Positions 23,639 through 34,200 of a stretch of DNA of 64,000 nt are shown piece by piece; within the stretch, counting starts at the first letter, position 1, and each line of letters opens with the position of its first letter. Source of the stretch: Limonium bicolor (taxonomy: Eukaryota > Streptophyta > Magnoliopsida > Caryophyllales > Plumbaginaceae); contig CM041776.1 in the NCBI GenBank assembly GCA_023374045.1, forward strand, positions 348,253,636 to 348,317,635, in the 5' to 3' direction. The position numbers were made by a program, and so were the translations under genes. Below the pieces are notes generated by a model. The model was given only the letters and a program-made list of their open reading frames with translations, searched no databases and was not told the DNA's origin.

Positions 23639-24138
23639 NNNNNNNNNNNNNNNNNNNNNNNNNNNNNNNNNNNNNNNNNNNNNNNNNNNNNNNNNNNNNN
23701 NNNNNNNNNNNNNNNNNNNNNNNNNNNNNNNNNNNNNNNNNNNNNNNNNNNNNNNNNNNNNNNNNNNNNNNNNNNNNNNNNNNNNNNNNNNNNNNNNNNN
23801 NNNNNNNNNNNNNNNNNNNNNNNNNNNNNNNNNNNNNNNNNNNNNNNNNNNNNNNNNNNNNNNNNNNNNNNNNNNNNNNNNNNNNNNNNNNNNNNNNNNN
23901 NNNNNNNNNNNNNNNNNNNNNNNNNNNNNNNNNNNNNNNNNNNNNNNNNNNNNNNNNNNNNNNNNNNNNNNNNNNNNNNNNNNNNNNNNNNNNNNNNNNN
24001 NNNNNNNNNNNNNNNNNNNNNNNNNNNNNNNNNNNNNNNNNNNNNNNNNNNNNNNNNNNNNNNNNNNNNNNNNNNNNNNNNNNNNNNNNNNNNNNNNNNN
24101 NNNNNNNNNNNNNNNNNNNNNNNNNNNNNNNNNNNNNN
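23639..24138. other. Scaffold gap, 500 N
   Basis: Exactly 500 N bases, a placeholder length; the true distance is unknown. ORFs running through it are artefacts. The gap probably hides the first exon of the PUX-like gene. Confidence 0.99.
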
Positions 24139-24236
24139 GGCTTAGTAAACTCAGAGTTGCTGTCGTCGGAGCAAAGGTCAATGAAAGGATAGACTCTACC
24201 ACCAAGGAAAATGATCTTCTCATCAGCAGACTCCAT
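24139..24236 (-). CDS. Possible first exon of an unidentified protein, truncated by the gap
   Basis: From the ATG at 24236 the minus strand reads 32 codons into the gap, including FLGGRVYPFIDLCSDD. This is not what PUX7-type N termini look like, so it may belong to another gene. The FIDLCSDD patch resembles a SUMO-interacting motif (hydrophobic core followed by acidic residues), but that is only a resemblance. Confidence 0.3.
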
Positions 24237-25080
24237 TGACTTTGTTTTGGTATTTGCCTTTGCTGGGTAGTTTGTATTATGGCCGTGACAACTGAATAGA
24301 ACCTGTGTGCTTAAATACAACAAAATACAGGATAACTACATGGGGAGAGTAAAGATCAGTTCAATAAATGAGACAACTAGCATTGTACTTGCTGTAACTT
24401 TGTATCCAAAGGTGACGTATATTCCATGTCGTCATGAACCTATATAATAGTATGATGCATCATGTATGGAAATACAACAGACAGGATTGACAACTACCAA
24501 CAGACACAATAAAGTGCCAGATTTACCTTCTACATCTACCTGTAACATTTATACACCGTTGACTCCATCCATTCTTCTTTGGTCCTGATGCTATGACTCT
24601 GGTGTAAAAGTACGTGATTCATTTACACTACACAGAATGGATGGAGTGAATTAACAACCACACTTTTGTGTATGTGATCAACGTTTTGAGACATTATGCA
24701 ATCAGACAAAGTCGATGCAAATTCAAGTACATACAAGCACACTGCAGCCAAGGTTGAAGTTAATACATATGCAAATAAAACACAACATACACTGGAACAA
24801 ATACACATGGGATTAACACACAAATACTGCATAATTAGCACAATAGTTTCATCAGCTTTCTTGTTCATAGAATACATCTCACACTGAACGATCACTGGTA
24901 GTAACAAAACAGAGACATAGCATATAACTTTGATCCAGATACTAGTCCTAACTACTACTTTCCTAGTGAAAAACAGAATTTGATCAACAGACTAACAACA
25001 GACAACCAAGATGATAATCACTACTTCAGACTACCACTCAACTGTTCCATGCAAAATATGTGTAACGGAAGAAATCCATG
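24237..25080. other. Intergenic region
   Basis: No supported gene. A 17-bp inverted repeat (TTGACTCCATCCATTCT at about 24559 and its near complement at about 24632) with a loop of about 56 bases is the only structure seen. Confidence 0.5.
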
Positions 25081-25636
25081 CTACACCATCAGAAGGGCAA
25101 CGATCAGTATAATCGTCGCTAGCACAGGAACCATCAAATACGCCAACCTTCGATTCAACTGCTCCACATTGACTATAATGCGACCACAAACATCGTGAAT
25201 ATCATGTAGCTTCGAAGACTGGCTGGTAATGTTGTGCCTGAGATCTATAACATGTTCATCAGTTCGTAGAGATATTGCGTAGATGCTGCCAAATCGACCG
25301 CGCTGCATGGCTAGTACCGACTCCGTAGTTCACACGTCGTGCCTGGCTTGCACCCGACCCCGTCGGCTGGTGACACTCGCTCCACCACTTGAAGTAGTCA
25401 CAAACATTGCACTTGTAGAACAACCGACCAAAATTGTCGCTGGTGTACGAGATGAACAACATACACTGCTGCTTGCATCTTGGACAATCGATCAACGTCG
25501 TGTTTAGACGAACGACAACACATTCGTTGTTCCCAGACGAAGCCTACAACATACGGGAAAATGGGTCAGTGTTGTGATCAAACACAAACACAAGGGTACG
25601 GATCGACATGCTACTTACGCTCCTTGAAGAAGGCAT
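25081..25636 (-). CDS. GRF-type zinc-finger protein with C-terminal membrane anchor, frame-disrupted
   Basis: Exon 1 is 25619-25636 (MPSSRS, donor GTAAGT); exon 2 starts at 25543. The joined product carries a zf-GRF domain: CPRCKQQC, then NFGRLFYKCNVCDYFKWW, with the Cys pairs and the GR-x-FY-C signature of this family. GRF fingers bind nucleic acid, and many small plant members end in a coiled coil and a membrane helix. Here the C-terminal part (25081-25308) has a probable coiled coil (HNITSQSSKLHDIHD) and a terminal hydrophobic helix (LMVPVLATIILIVALLMV). It is in a different frame from the finger, whose own frame stops at 25259, so a single-base change somewhere in 25259-25340 breaks the gene. 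It could be a sequence error or a recent pseudogene. Function unknown. Confidence 0.7.
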
Positions 25637-27939
25637 TGAGTGAGAATTGCAGCTGCAGTGAGAAGGAGAAGAAGCGGCGATGGAGAAGCCGGACAGTGTG
25701 ACGAAGAAGAGTGTTGGTGAGTGATATGTCGGGGGTTAGGGCTCGTGGGGGTAGTTTCGTCCATTACGGGGAATAAAGGCCAATATCCTAAATGTCGGTA
25801 TCGAACGGGTGAAATTGAAGTAGGCCCAAAAGTATGGAAAAAACCGACGAATCGCCGCCACCTTAATACCCGCGATTTTTGTGCCGAAAAAGAAGATCTC
25901 GATATCGAACGGGTCCTAAAACAAATGTCATCCCACAAAAAATAATTTTGACATCATTTTTTTATTACTAGTTTTATATAATATAGTTTATTTTATTATA
26001 AATTAAGTTGAATTTATTAAAATTGTCTAAAAGTATTTATGGTATTTATTATTTTTATTAACATGAGTCCATTTTAGATTGTTTAGTGTTATAAATAGAA
26101 ATAATAAACTACAATAAAAACATTAGTCGTTTTTATTAAGTGTCTTATATTTTATACATTATTATTTTTATAACCATAATTTGAATTGAAACTTAGTTTT
26201 AAAATATTAATTGTGTTTATCAAATTTTAGTTTAAATTTAAGTCAATTAGTGTTATAATTGTCATTATGTACCACCTTCCATTCTTAATAAATGATGTTT
26301 TGAAAGTTGCCATTTTTTTCAAAATATATGATGTTTTGGACTTTTTTACCACTCAATCGTCATATACTTACTTTTTTCTCTGACTCACAACTTATTTATT
26401 CCTTATGAAAAAGTAAGGATAAAGTAGTCCAAAATTTGTCTCCTTAATTTCAGTGTTTTATAGAAAATTATTTATGAAAAATAGGATAGAGTATATTTTA
26501 GTGAGTTATATCTATATTTAAAATATAAACCTTTAAACCATATTGTAAGTTTTTTTATTTTAAAATTGTATTTATTTTCAGAATATATTTAGCATTGATA
26601 TTAAATATATAGCCAAAAAAATTTTGACCCCCTAAGTTTGAAATTCTGGCTCCGCCCTTGGATTTAGGGATACTACTAATAAATAAACTTAAATATTTTA
26701 AGATCAAAATGTATGTTCTTAATTAATGTAGTTTACACTATACACATAAATATTTTTAATTCACATCATAAAAAAGTTAATAAAATTATTAAAATCAATA
26801 ATAATAAAAAAATTTATTTTATTAAAATATTGGTTAAAGTTGTATGAAAAAAACCATATATTTAATCACAAAGCCTTTAGATATGTAAAATTATTATATA
26901 TTATATAGAAGCTAAACAAAGAAAGATAAGAGTATGACAATCTTATTTTTTAAAAAGATCACTTTTATATATTTTAATACAAAAAATTCAACAAAAATTA
27001 ATATTATATATTTGAAAAAGTAACTAGTAAAAAATTAAAGTGATGTTTATATGAGTTAAAATTGTACAAAATATAAAGTATCATATATTTAATAATAAAA
27101 TCACTAACAATATAAAGTATAATATATTAGAGAAGCCATAAATTATATTGAAAATAGACAAAAATAGTACAGGAACGATAATATAAATTTTTTATAACAT
27201 TGCTTTATATGAAAATAATTTTTTTCTAATATTTTTTATTGTTATAAAATACTTAGAGTAAAAGTATTATTATTAAAATCTAATTTGCGTGACAACTTTT
27301 TATTTTTAGTCAATTTTTTAGATTGTAAATAATATATTCTAAATTTTTATATTTTATATAATTCACAATTATTTTTTTGATAGTTACGGTAGTGGTGGGT
27401 AGGTTTCGAACCCAGGACCTTTGGTTCATGTATACCACACCTCTATGGTATTTTTTATACAATTTTAAGAAATATATTAATAATCTTAATTTTTTACTAT
27501 TTTTAATATATTTATTAATTTTTGTGGTATCTTGTGAATTTAAAATCTTTGAACTATTTATTAACAAGTATAGGTATTTTGGTCTTAAAAAGTTTAGTTT
27601 TTGTAATTAATAGTGTCTGGTGAATTAAACTTTTTAGTGGTATTCTATGAATTTTCCAGAAAAAAAAAGCAGGTTATCTTAGCATCACTTTTATATTATT
27701 TCACTTTGATTATGACCTTGTTTGTCTTGGTGTTTTGAGGCATATGGCATATCTACAGTGTAAAGAGGTGGTCTATGTTGGGTTCTATGTGGATCATGTG
27801 TTCTTTTCTAATAGCATAATGTCACATATAAAACAACCAAAACAAAACAGTCACAAATGTGCAAAATCGAACAGAGTCATGTCTTATACAAGTTGTTTTA
27901 GCTTGTGTGATATGTTTGACCAACTTCAAATCCTTGTAT
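25637..27939. other. AT-rich intergenic region with transposon scraps
   Basis: 25637-25950 is the upstream region of the GRF gene. Further on, the sequence is very AT-rich. 26625-26660 looks like an orphan terminus of the hAT family seen at 29978 (TTCTGGCTCCGCCCTTG). 26276-26340 resembles part of a MITE. No gene is supported. Confidence 0.5.
27385..27460 (-). mobile_element. SINE-like fragment with Pol III B box
   Basis: The minus strand contains CCTGGGTTCGAAACC, a match to the RNA polymerase III B box of tRNA-derived SINEs, about 25 bases after a possible degenerate A box. No clear A tail or target duplication is visible. Confidence 0.35.
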
Positions 27940-28296
27940 CTAGGGGTTGCGGTGAAGGATGCGGATGAAGCCTTATTGAGGGCAAGCCTATGGGGAGGTG
28001 ATGCTTTGCTTTCCTAAATCTTGGTTGTAGCTCACACAGAGTTATGTGGTGTGGGTCTAGGAAGGCAGTCGGGGTGTAGTTTGTTGGTGGTTGAGTCACA
28101 CTATCTCCTTGAGGTTCACTTTTCCTGGTTTGGTACCTCTGTCGACCTGATGGTTTATGTGTTCCTTCATCAGGTGGCTTGTGATAGTAAGGCAGTTGGA
28201 GCAGCTCGTTGGCCTTTTGTCGAGTGAGAGGGTAATATAGTGGCTCATTCTTTACCTCAATATATGTTTGTTATGTCCTGGACGAACCGATTGTGA
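27940..28296 (+). pseudogene. RNase H-like (retroelement) remnant
   Basis: Broken frames read in order KDADEALLRASLWGG, VVESHYLLEVHFSW and EGNIVAHSLPQ before a stop at 28296. The arrangement (A-E-A-L block, V-E-S block, G-N-x-V-A-H block) matches the RVT_3 RNase H domain of plant non-LTR-type sequences. Stops and frame changes make it non-functional. Confidence 0.5.
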
Positions 28297-28529
28297 TGTA
28301 AACTGGTTGTTAAAGTATAATTTTCGTTTAAGTTTGATTATCTCTTTTAAGTCAAGTTAGATGGTAAAGAACGATAGAGATGAAGGAGATAAACTGAATT
28401 TCGTGGTTCATTGTGTTGTGCAACGACGGTTTTTACTATGGAAAATGAGAGTGTACAACCCTTTTGTATTATTAATTTGTGGCCTTATATCCTAAGCATT
28501 TACAAAACTAAAGATAGATGGGGATTCGG

Positions 28530-29376
28530 TTACTACCACCACCGCGGACGGTGATGTTTCTCTTGTCCATCCATACCCGTTCTATAACTTTGGTGGTGGT
28601 AGTGGTATTATGAGGTGGGAGGAGGAACAAGAATTTGAACTAGGAGATTGGAGCTACAGTGATGGGTATGCTTTTTTGGACCAAAGATGTACTGATACAT
28701 GCAGTGAAGAGATATCATATTATTCCTCATCGATCGTTTGTGGTGAACCGAACAACCACAAAGTTGTGGGACATCTACTGCCCAGAAGAAAATGAGTGTG
28801 GATGGAGATTGCGTGCTATGATAACGAGGAAGCATCCTAGTTTTTTTATGATCACCGTTGCTGAAACATCCTAATTCTTTTATGAAGACAATCGGCCAAC
28901 GCTCACAGTGTTACGAGATTCGACGGGCCTAGAAAGTTGTTCAAAATCACCACTACCTCTAGAGCATCAGCTTATGGGTTCAAGGGTGGTAATCGACATA
29001 CTGTGAAGCTGAGAGATGGTCATTATACTTGCCAGAAATGGCAAACTTTCAGAATTCCATGCTCACACGCGTGCGCAACAGCTGCCTTCATACACATGGA
29101 CAATACTACTCTTATGGGACCGTAATACACTTGGCAGAAGCAGCTCAATGTGTACAACCGACTCTTCGTCCCATTTGGTGATCAGCATTCGTGGTCTCCA
29201 TCAGATTTTCCCATCATTCTTCCTGATTCATCTCGTGTGCAAGGAAAGGGAAGACCAAGGTCAACCGTATACGTAATGAGATGGATTTGAAGGAGACAAA
29301 GAGAAAGACTAGGTGCACCAAGTGTGAGCAGGAGGGTCATAATAAGAGGAGATGTCCTACTAAAATTGGTTCGTAG
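28530..29376 (+). pseudogene. MULE transposase remnant with catalytic core deleted
   Basis: 28659-28874 matches the MuDR DNA-binding domain (AVKRYHIIPHRSFVVN, then CGWRLRAM). About 60 bases later 28937-29125 matches the SWIM zinc finger that normally sits after the catalytic domain (YTCQKWQTFRIPCSHACA). A frame-shifted tail follows (WPSD-like, PIILPDSSR) and a CCHC knuckle (CTKCEQEGHNKRRC) ending at 29376. The DDE catalytic domain that should separate MuDR and SWIM is missing, so this is an internal-deletion derivative with several frame breaks. Confidence 0.8.
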
Positions 29377-29574
29377 TGTTTACTATTTAATACTTGTTGA
29401 TTATTGTTGTACTTGAATTTATTTGTAGGACATCGTCTTTGGTTTGTATTATTCATTGAATATTTATGCAATGATTTTTATGTTCTAAAAGTTGCATATC
29501 TTACTTTTTCTTTTAAAATACAAGCTCTTAATATAGTTGAATGTTTGTTATAAATTATTCAGCTACACATGGAT

Positions 29575-29813
29575 AAAAATGACGTAGAGACACACATATT
29601 TTTCATATGCCATCAAGGGAGACCACCATCACTTTGGACGACATAGCTCTACCATCTGGTCTATCTATAAACAGACAAACAGTCAGTGATAGTGCACACA
29701 GAGACTGGGGAGCATTGTACGACGATCTTCTTGGAGCTCGACCATCTGATCTCAGTCATCATATTAGGCTTAAGCTCACTTGGTTGGGTAGGTCCTTCGA
29801 ATTCTATATTTAA
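29575..29813 (+). pseudogene. Plant mobile domain (PMD) fragment
   Basis: Reads PSRETTITLDDIALPSGLSI, then LLGARPSD and IRLKLTWLG, the start of the transposon-derived plant mobile domain (aminotransferase-like, PF10536). The usual lead-in is one frame off (one extra T near 29600), and the sequence ends after about 75 residues, so it is a fragment. Confidence 0.7.
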
Positions 29814-29977
29814 TACATTAGATAATATAATTTTATAAAATTAAGTTTTTAATTTATTCTTTACGTGATTTATCACATCACATAACATAACATTTAGTTT
29901 CATAAATTATTTTATCTTGTGTGTTCAATATTGAAATGAAAAACGTGTCAAAAACAAAAAAGAACGGAGGTTGTACA

Positions 29978-30706
29978 CAGGGGCGGAGACAAGGGGGGGC
30001 TGGTGGGTGTGCGCCCCCCCAACTCCCTCGGGTACATACTTAAATTAGTTTTAGCTTTATTGCTATATAGTTTATTTATGTTCATAGATATTTGTACTCC
30101 CCCATAATATTTTGTAAAATATCACATGATATCACTAAGTTTTATTTATTATCAATTTAATTTCTATTAATATGTAACATTTGTTTTAAAGAATTATATT
30201 GCAAAAATCATTTTTAGTCTATATTAGATAAGAAAACTCTTAATATTCTTATTTTAGCAATATAATCTAAAGTAAAATTGATTATTATGTCACTCTTAGT
30301 AATCATGTACCCTTGTTTCCATAATACAAGTGTTTTTAGTTTTTTTATTACAGATTTGTAAATTAAAAAAAATTAGAATTGCTCAAATCACTTTTAGAAG
30401 AAGTTTTTGGAAAGAAACTACTAGTTTAAAACTATTGTTCTATATTAATAACATTAACATATAATTTAGTATACCAATTTTTAAAAATTTGAAATAAAAA
30501 AGGTAAAACAATCTTATTTATATGCTAATCTATATATTTCAATTTAATTTTAATTTTTTGTCAAATTTAATATCTAATATCAATTTTTAAAAATAATTAT
30601 AAGTATTGAAAATTTATATTAATTTAAAAAATTAAAATTAATTTATTAATTAATATTATTAAAAAAATTCTCGCCCCCTAATAAATTTTTTCTGACTTCA
30701 CCCCTG
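29978..30706. mobile_element. hAT-type MITE, 729 bp
   Basis: A perfect 8-bp duplication GTTGTACA lies at 29970-29977 and 30707-30714. Inverted ends are CAGGGGCGGAGACAAGG on the left and CAGGGGTGAAGTCAG on the right (reverse complement). The interior is AT-rich and non-coding. Confidence 0.88.
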
Positions 30707-31275
30707 GTTGTACATGATTAGAAAGAGATCAAAAGGAGCCAGTCTTCTACAAGGAACTTCGAAGCATTGATGTTGAAAGCAAAAAGTACATGAGAAGTGT
30801 TTCCAACTCGAAAAATTAAAACAAAAATAGACGCTAGCTGTGTAGATCATCATATATGAGAAGCCAAAAAATACTCCCGAAAGATATTGTACAACCCGCT
30901 CGAACTCATTTCTGACATTATCAGCATCTCGCTCACCAGTCCACATTGCGCCACAGCTTTGGCTAACACTCGAGTAAATCAGTATCTGTCAATAATAAGA
31001 TGGAACTCCTCTAGTCTACTACGCCTAAAACAACATCTTGTATTTGAGGGAGGTATAGAGCATTCCTAATTCTATCTATACTTGAACCTTTTTCTCTTAT
31101 TTATATCTTTTTGAAGATAAATGACAGAACAGATGAGAAACCGAAAAGCCCTTTGGATTTACATAATTATTTATTCTACACCGATACAAGATGGAAAAAA
31201 TTGATTCAAACATCCAAAAGAATGAGCTTTTCTGTTGTCCCTTCTCTTCTCCCCCCTCGTTTCCCTTCTCTTTTC

Positions 31276-34200
31276 TACAGACATATAGCTCTGGAAGAAG
31301 GTTCTGATTCTCCTTCCGGCAAGAAGCGAGTCTTTGCAGCCTCACAGTTCTCCTGAGACACAGACGACAAAAACTAAATCAAAGGAACCCAAATACAAGG
31401 ACAGCTCTCGCATATCTTTTTCAAGTTTGAAGATGCTGAACACAGACAGTAACATGAATAAGAGAAGTAAAAAAACATACCGTATCACCATTTAACTTCG
31501 TTGTCTCAAGATAAAGCTCCAATGCTTCATCCCCACGAAGAATTTTGGCTCCACACCCTTTTGTCTCAGGTGTTCCAACCGCTTCTTCATCTATCAGAAT
31601 GGCATCTATTCTATCATTTCCTATCTTCACATCAGGTACCTGTGCGTATACATGCAGAGATGTGAAGATGTCGTCCTGGAAAGCAAGCCCCTGAAACCAG
31701 TAAATTATTGTTTACTGAGACATTCTACCTCAAACATGGCATCCGTGAGAATATCCTCCAAAATAGCTCTCAACCCACGAGCCCCAGTATCTTTTCTCAT
31801 GGCTTTTTTTGCTATCAATCTTATTGCCTCCTCCGTCATATGTAACTTGGCCTGGGATAACATTGAATAAAACAAACACGCCATTCTCTTCAGATCAGCT
31901 GTTTAGAAAAGAAACTCAAATATAGACATGGTGATAGCATCTAGTTACATTGTTCATGCTGAACATTTTTCTGTACTGCTTACAAAGGGCGTTTTTAGGC
32001 TCTGTTAGAATCTGCAGTAAAATGTCACCAACAACATAAACGTGAGCTACTCCGAGAAGTCGGCACAAAGATGGCACTGTTTCCCAACCAAAATTTCATC
32101 ATAGTTCATAATCATACCTGTACAAGTTGTTCCTCCGTCAAAGCTGACAAACTCGCTATAATTGGGAATCTACCAACAAACTCAGGTATAAGGCCGTAGG
32201 CTATAAGATCACCACTTTCCACCTGCAAGTAACATAGATGTTCAGAGTATTCTGCTATTTAACCAACCAGCATGTAAATTATTTAAAAGAATCAAACAAA
32301 ACAGTATCTCCTGCAGCAGAAATACACAAACTTTTAAAGCTCATGTTTTGTAAGACAGTAGCTCTTACCAATTCTAATAATGATGATGCCACCGAAGCAT
32401 TAGTTGGCCCACCTGATCTCATATTAGCACGGACTGGTGCACCAAAACCAATAGATGAATCATGCCGTCTGTAGAAGACCACATGATTTCTAGTTATTAG
32501 CAACCTCAATACTGGATAGAACGGACAGTCTTTTTTCAAGTCAATATAGAACACAATATTACCTATCAGATATAGTCTTTTCAAGATCGACAAAAGCTCC
32601 ACCACAGATAAAAAGAATGTCCTTTGTATTAATCTGTTCATTAGAAATACCAAGGTTAAGATTAGACACATCACGATGTTTCAACAGCAACAATTTTATT
32701 GGGCAAAGATATAATAACTCAATAAGCTCCAAGGTAGGGAAGTTTGGGCAAGGTCTGTCAATTTGATAATAGTTTGCGTTGACTTCAGGTTGCTTCAATG
32801 GCATTATTTAATGGGTCAAAATAAAACAACTGCAATTGCTCCACATTAGTCAGCTTAAGCAACTTAAACACATTAGTGATAACTTACAAAAGAATTTCAA
32901 TGCATATATACAAATGAATCATAACATTTGAATATTTTAATCCAAACCCATGTAAATCAAAAACTCATTATCTATCTAGACGATAAGTAATGTCCATACA
33001 GTTACATCAAATCGAGGAGTTTTCTCCCACCCAAAGCTTTTAGACAACCCGCCAAAGTTCATTCCGAAAGACACAATAATTTCTATCGGGCAGCTTTTAT
33101 ATTGTTCTAATGGTGGGATTGAACATTGTCAGATTCTACAGTTGCAACTAAAATCAACAAGACTGTTCACTTTATCATCATGAAAATCCCAAGTTCTAGA
33201 AACATAGCACCAGGAATGAAAATTGGAATACTCAAGATCAAGACCACTGGCAAAAAGGAAACACAATATTGCCGATTTATGAAAGTTTCTTTACATGAGT
33301 GGGACACGTTAAAAAGCATGCATCATCAGTAACAAGAGTATAGTTTGGCAATACCTGAATGTTCTCAGCACGTGAATGCTTCCGAGCTGCTTTGTCAGGT
33401 ACATTTACTATCTAAACAAATAAAATTACAGTAATCAGAAAGGTGATCAAAAGTCTTACAATGGAAAGCAATAATATCATCACCAACATTGCATTGAAAG
33501 TTGAAGATTAACAGATGATGAACAATGTATTGATACGACAGCAGCACAACAGATCACTTGTTCACTTCTAAAACACCATAAAAGCCTTAATCTTATCTTT
33601 TGGTCAGTTCTGAAGAAGATAGATGCTTTCGATGAGACCCATATATCAATCAGGTCAATCATGTTAGTCCCCCATTCAAGGTGATGGAAACTAACCAGTA
33701 ATTGCAGCTGAAAACCCGCATACAAAGTTAAAGAACCTTTTCTTTATCACCAACAAAATTAAGAAATAAAACTCCAGGAAGTTCTGGAAGATATTCATCT
33801 TCTACATTTGCCATTCTTGTCAAAAGTAGCCTATCTATACTTGGCAAATGTTTCCTTACTTAAGTTTATTGAAGCTATGGAGTGCTGAATTTTAGTCAAC
33901 AGGTATGCACTTGTTATGTAAGAAAGTTGAAGACAAATAATCTATGAAAAAAACACCCCATTCAGTTACAATAAGACAATTATGACTCAACAAATGTAAT
34001 TTTCTAAGTTTATTTCAAACATACCCTGTCAAAAAGATAATTCCATATGCATTCAAACACAGGGAAAAGAAACTGCAATCGATAAGAAGCACTTACAGTT
34101 CCTTCCAGCATCTTCAACAATGCCTGTTGAACACCCTCACCGGATACATCTCTTCCAACACTGGAGCTCTCAGCCTGGAAGCAAGCAACCGGAAGATGAA

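Noticed and set aside
23598..24323. ORFs of about 200 residues on both strands around 23.6-24.3 kb
   Set aside because: They consist almost wholly of unknown residues across the N gap.
24980..25507. Plus-strand ORFs opposite the GRF gene
   Set aside because: Antisense shadows; the Cys pattern and membrane helix are on the minus strand.
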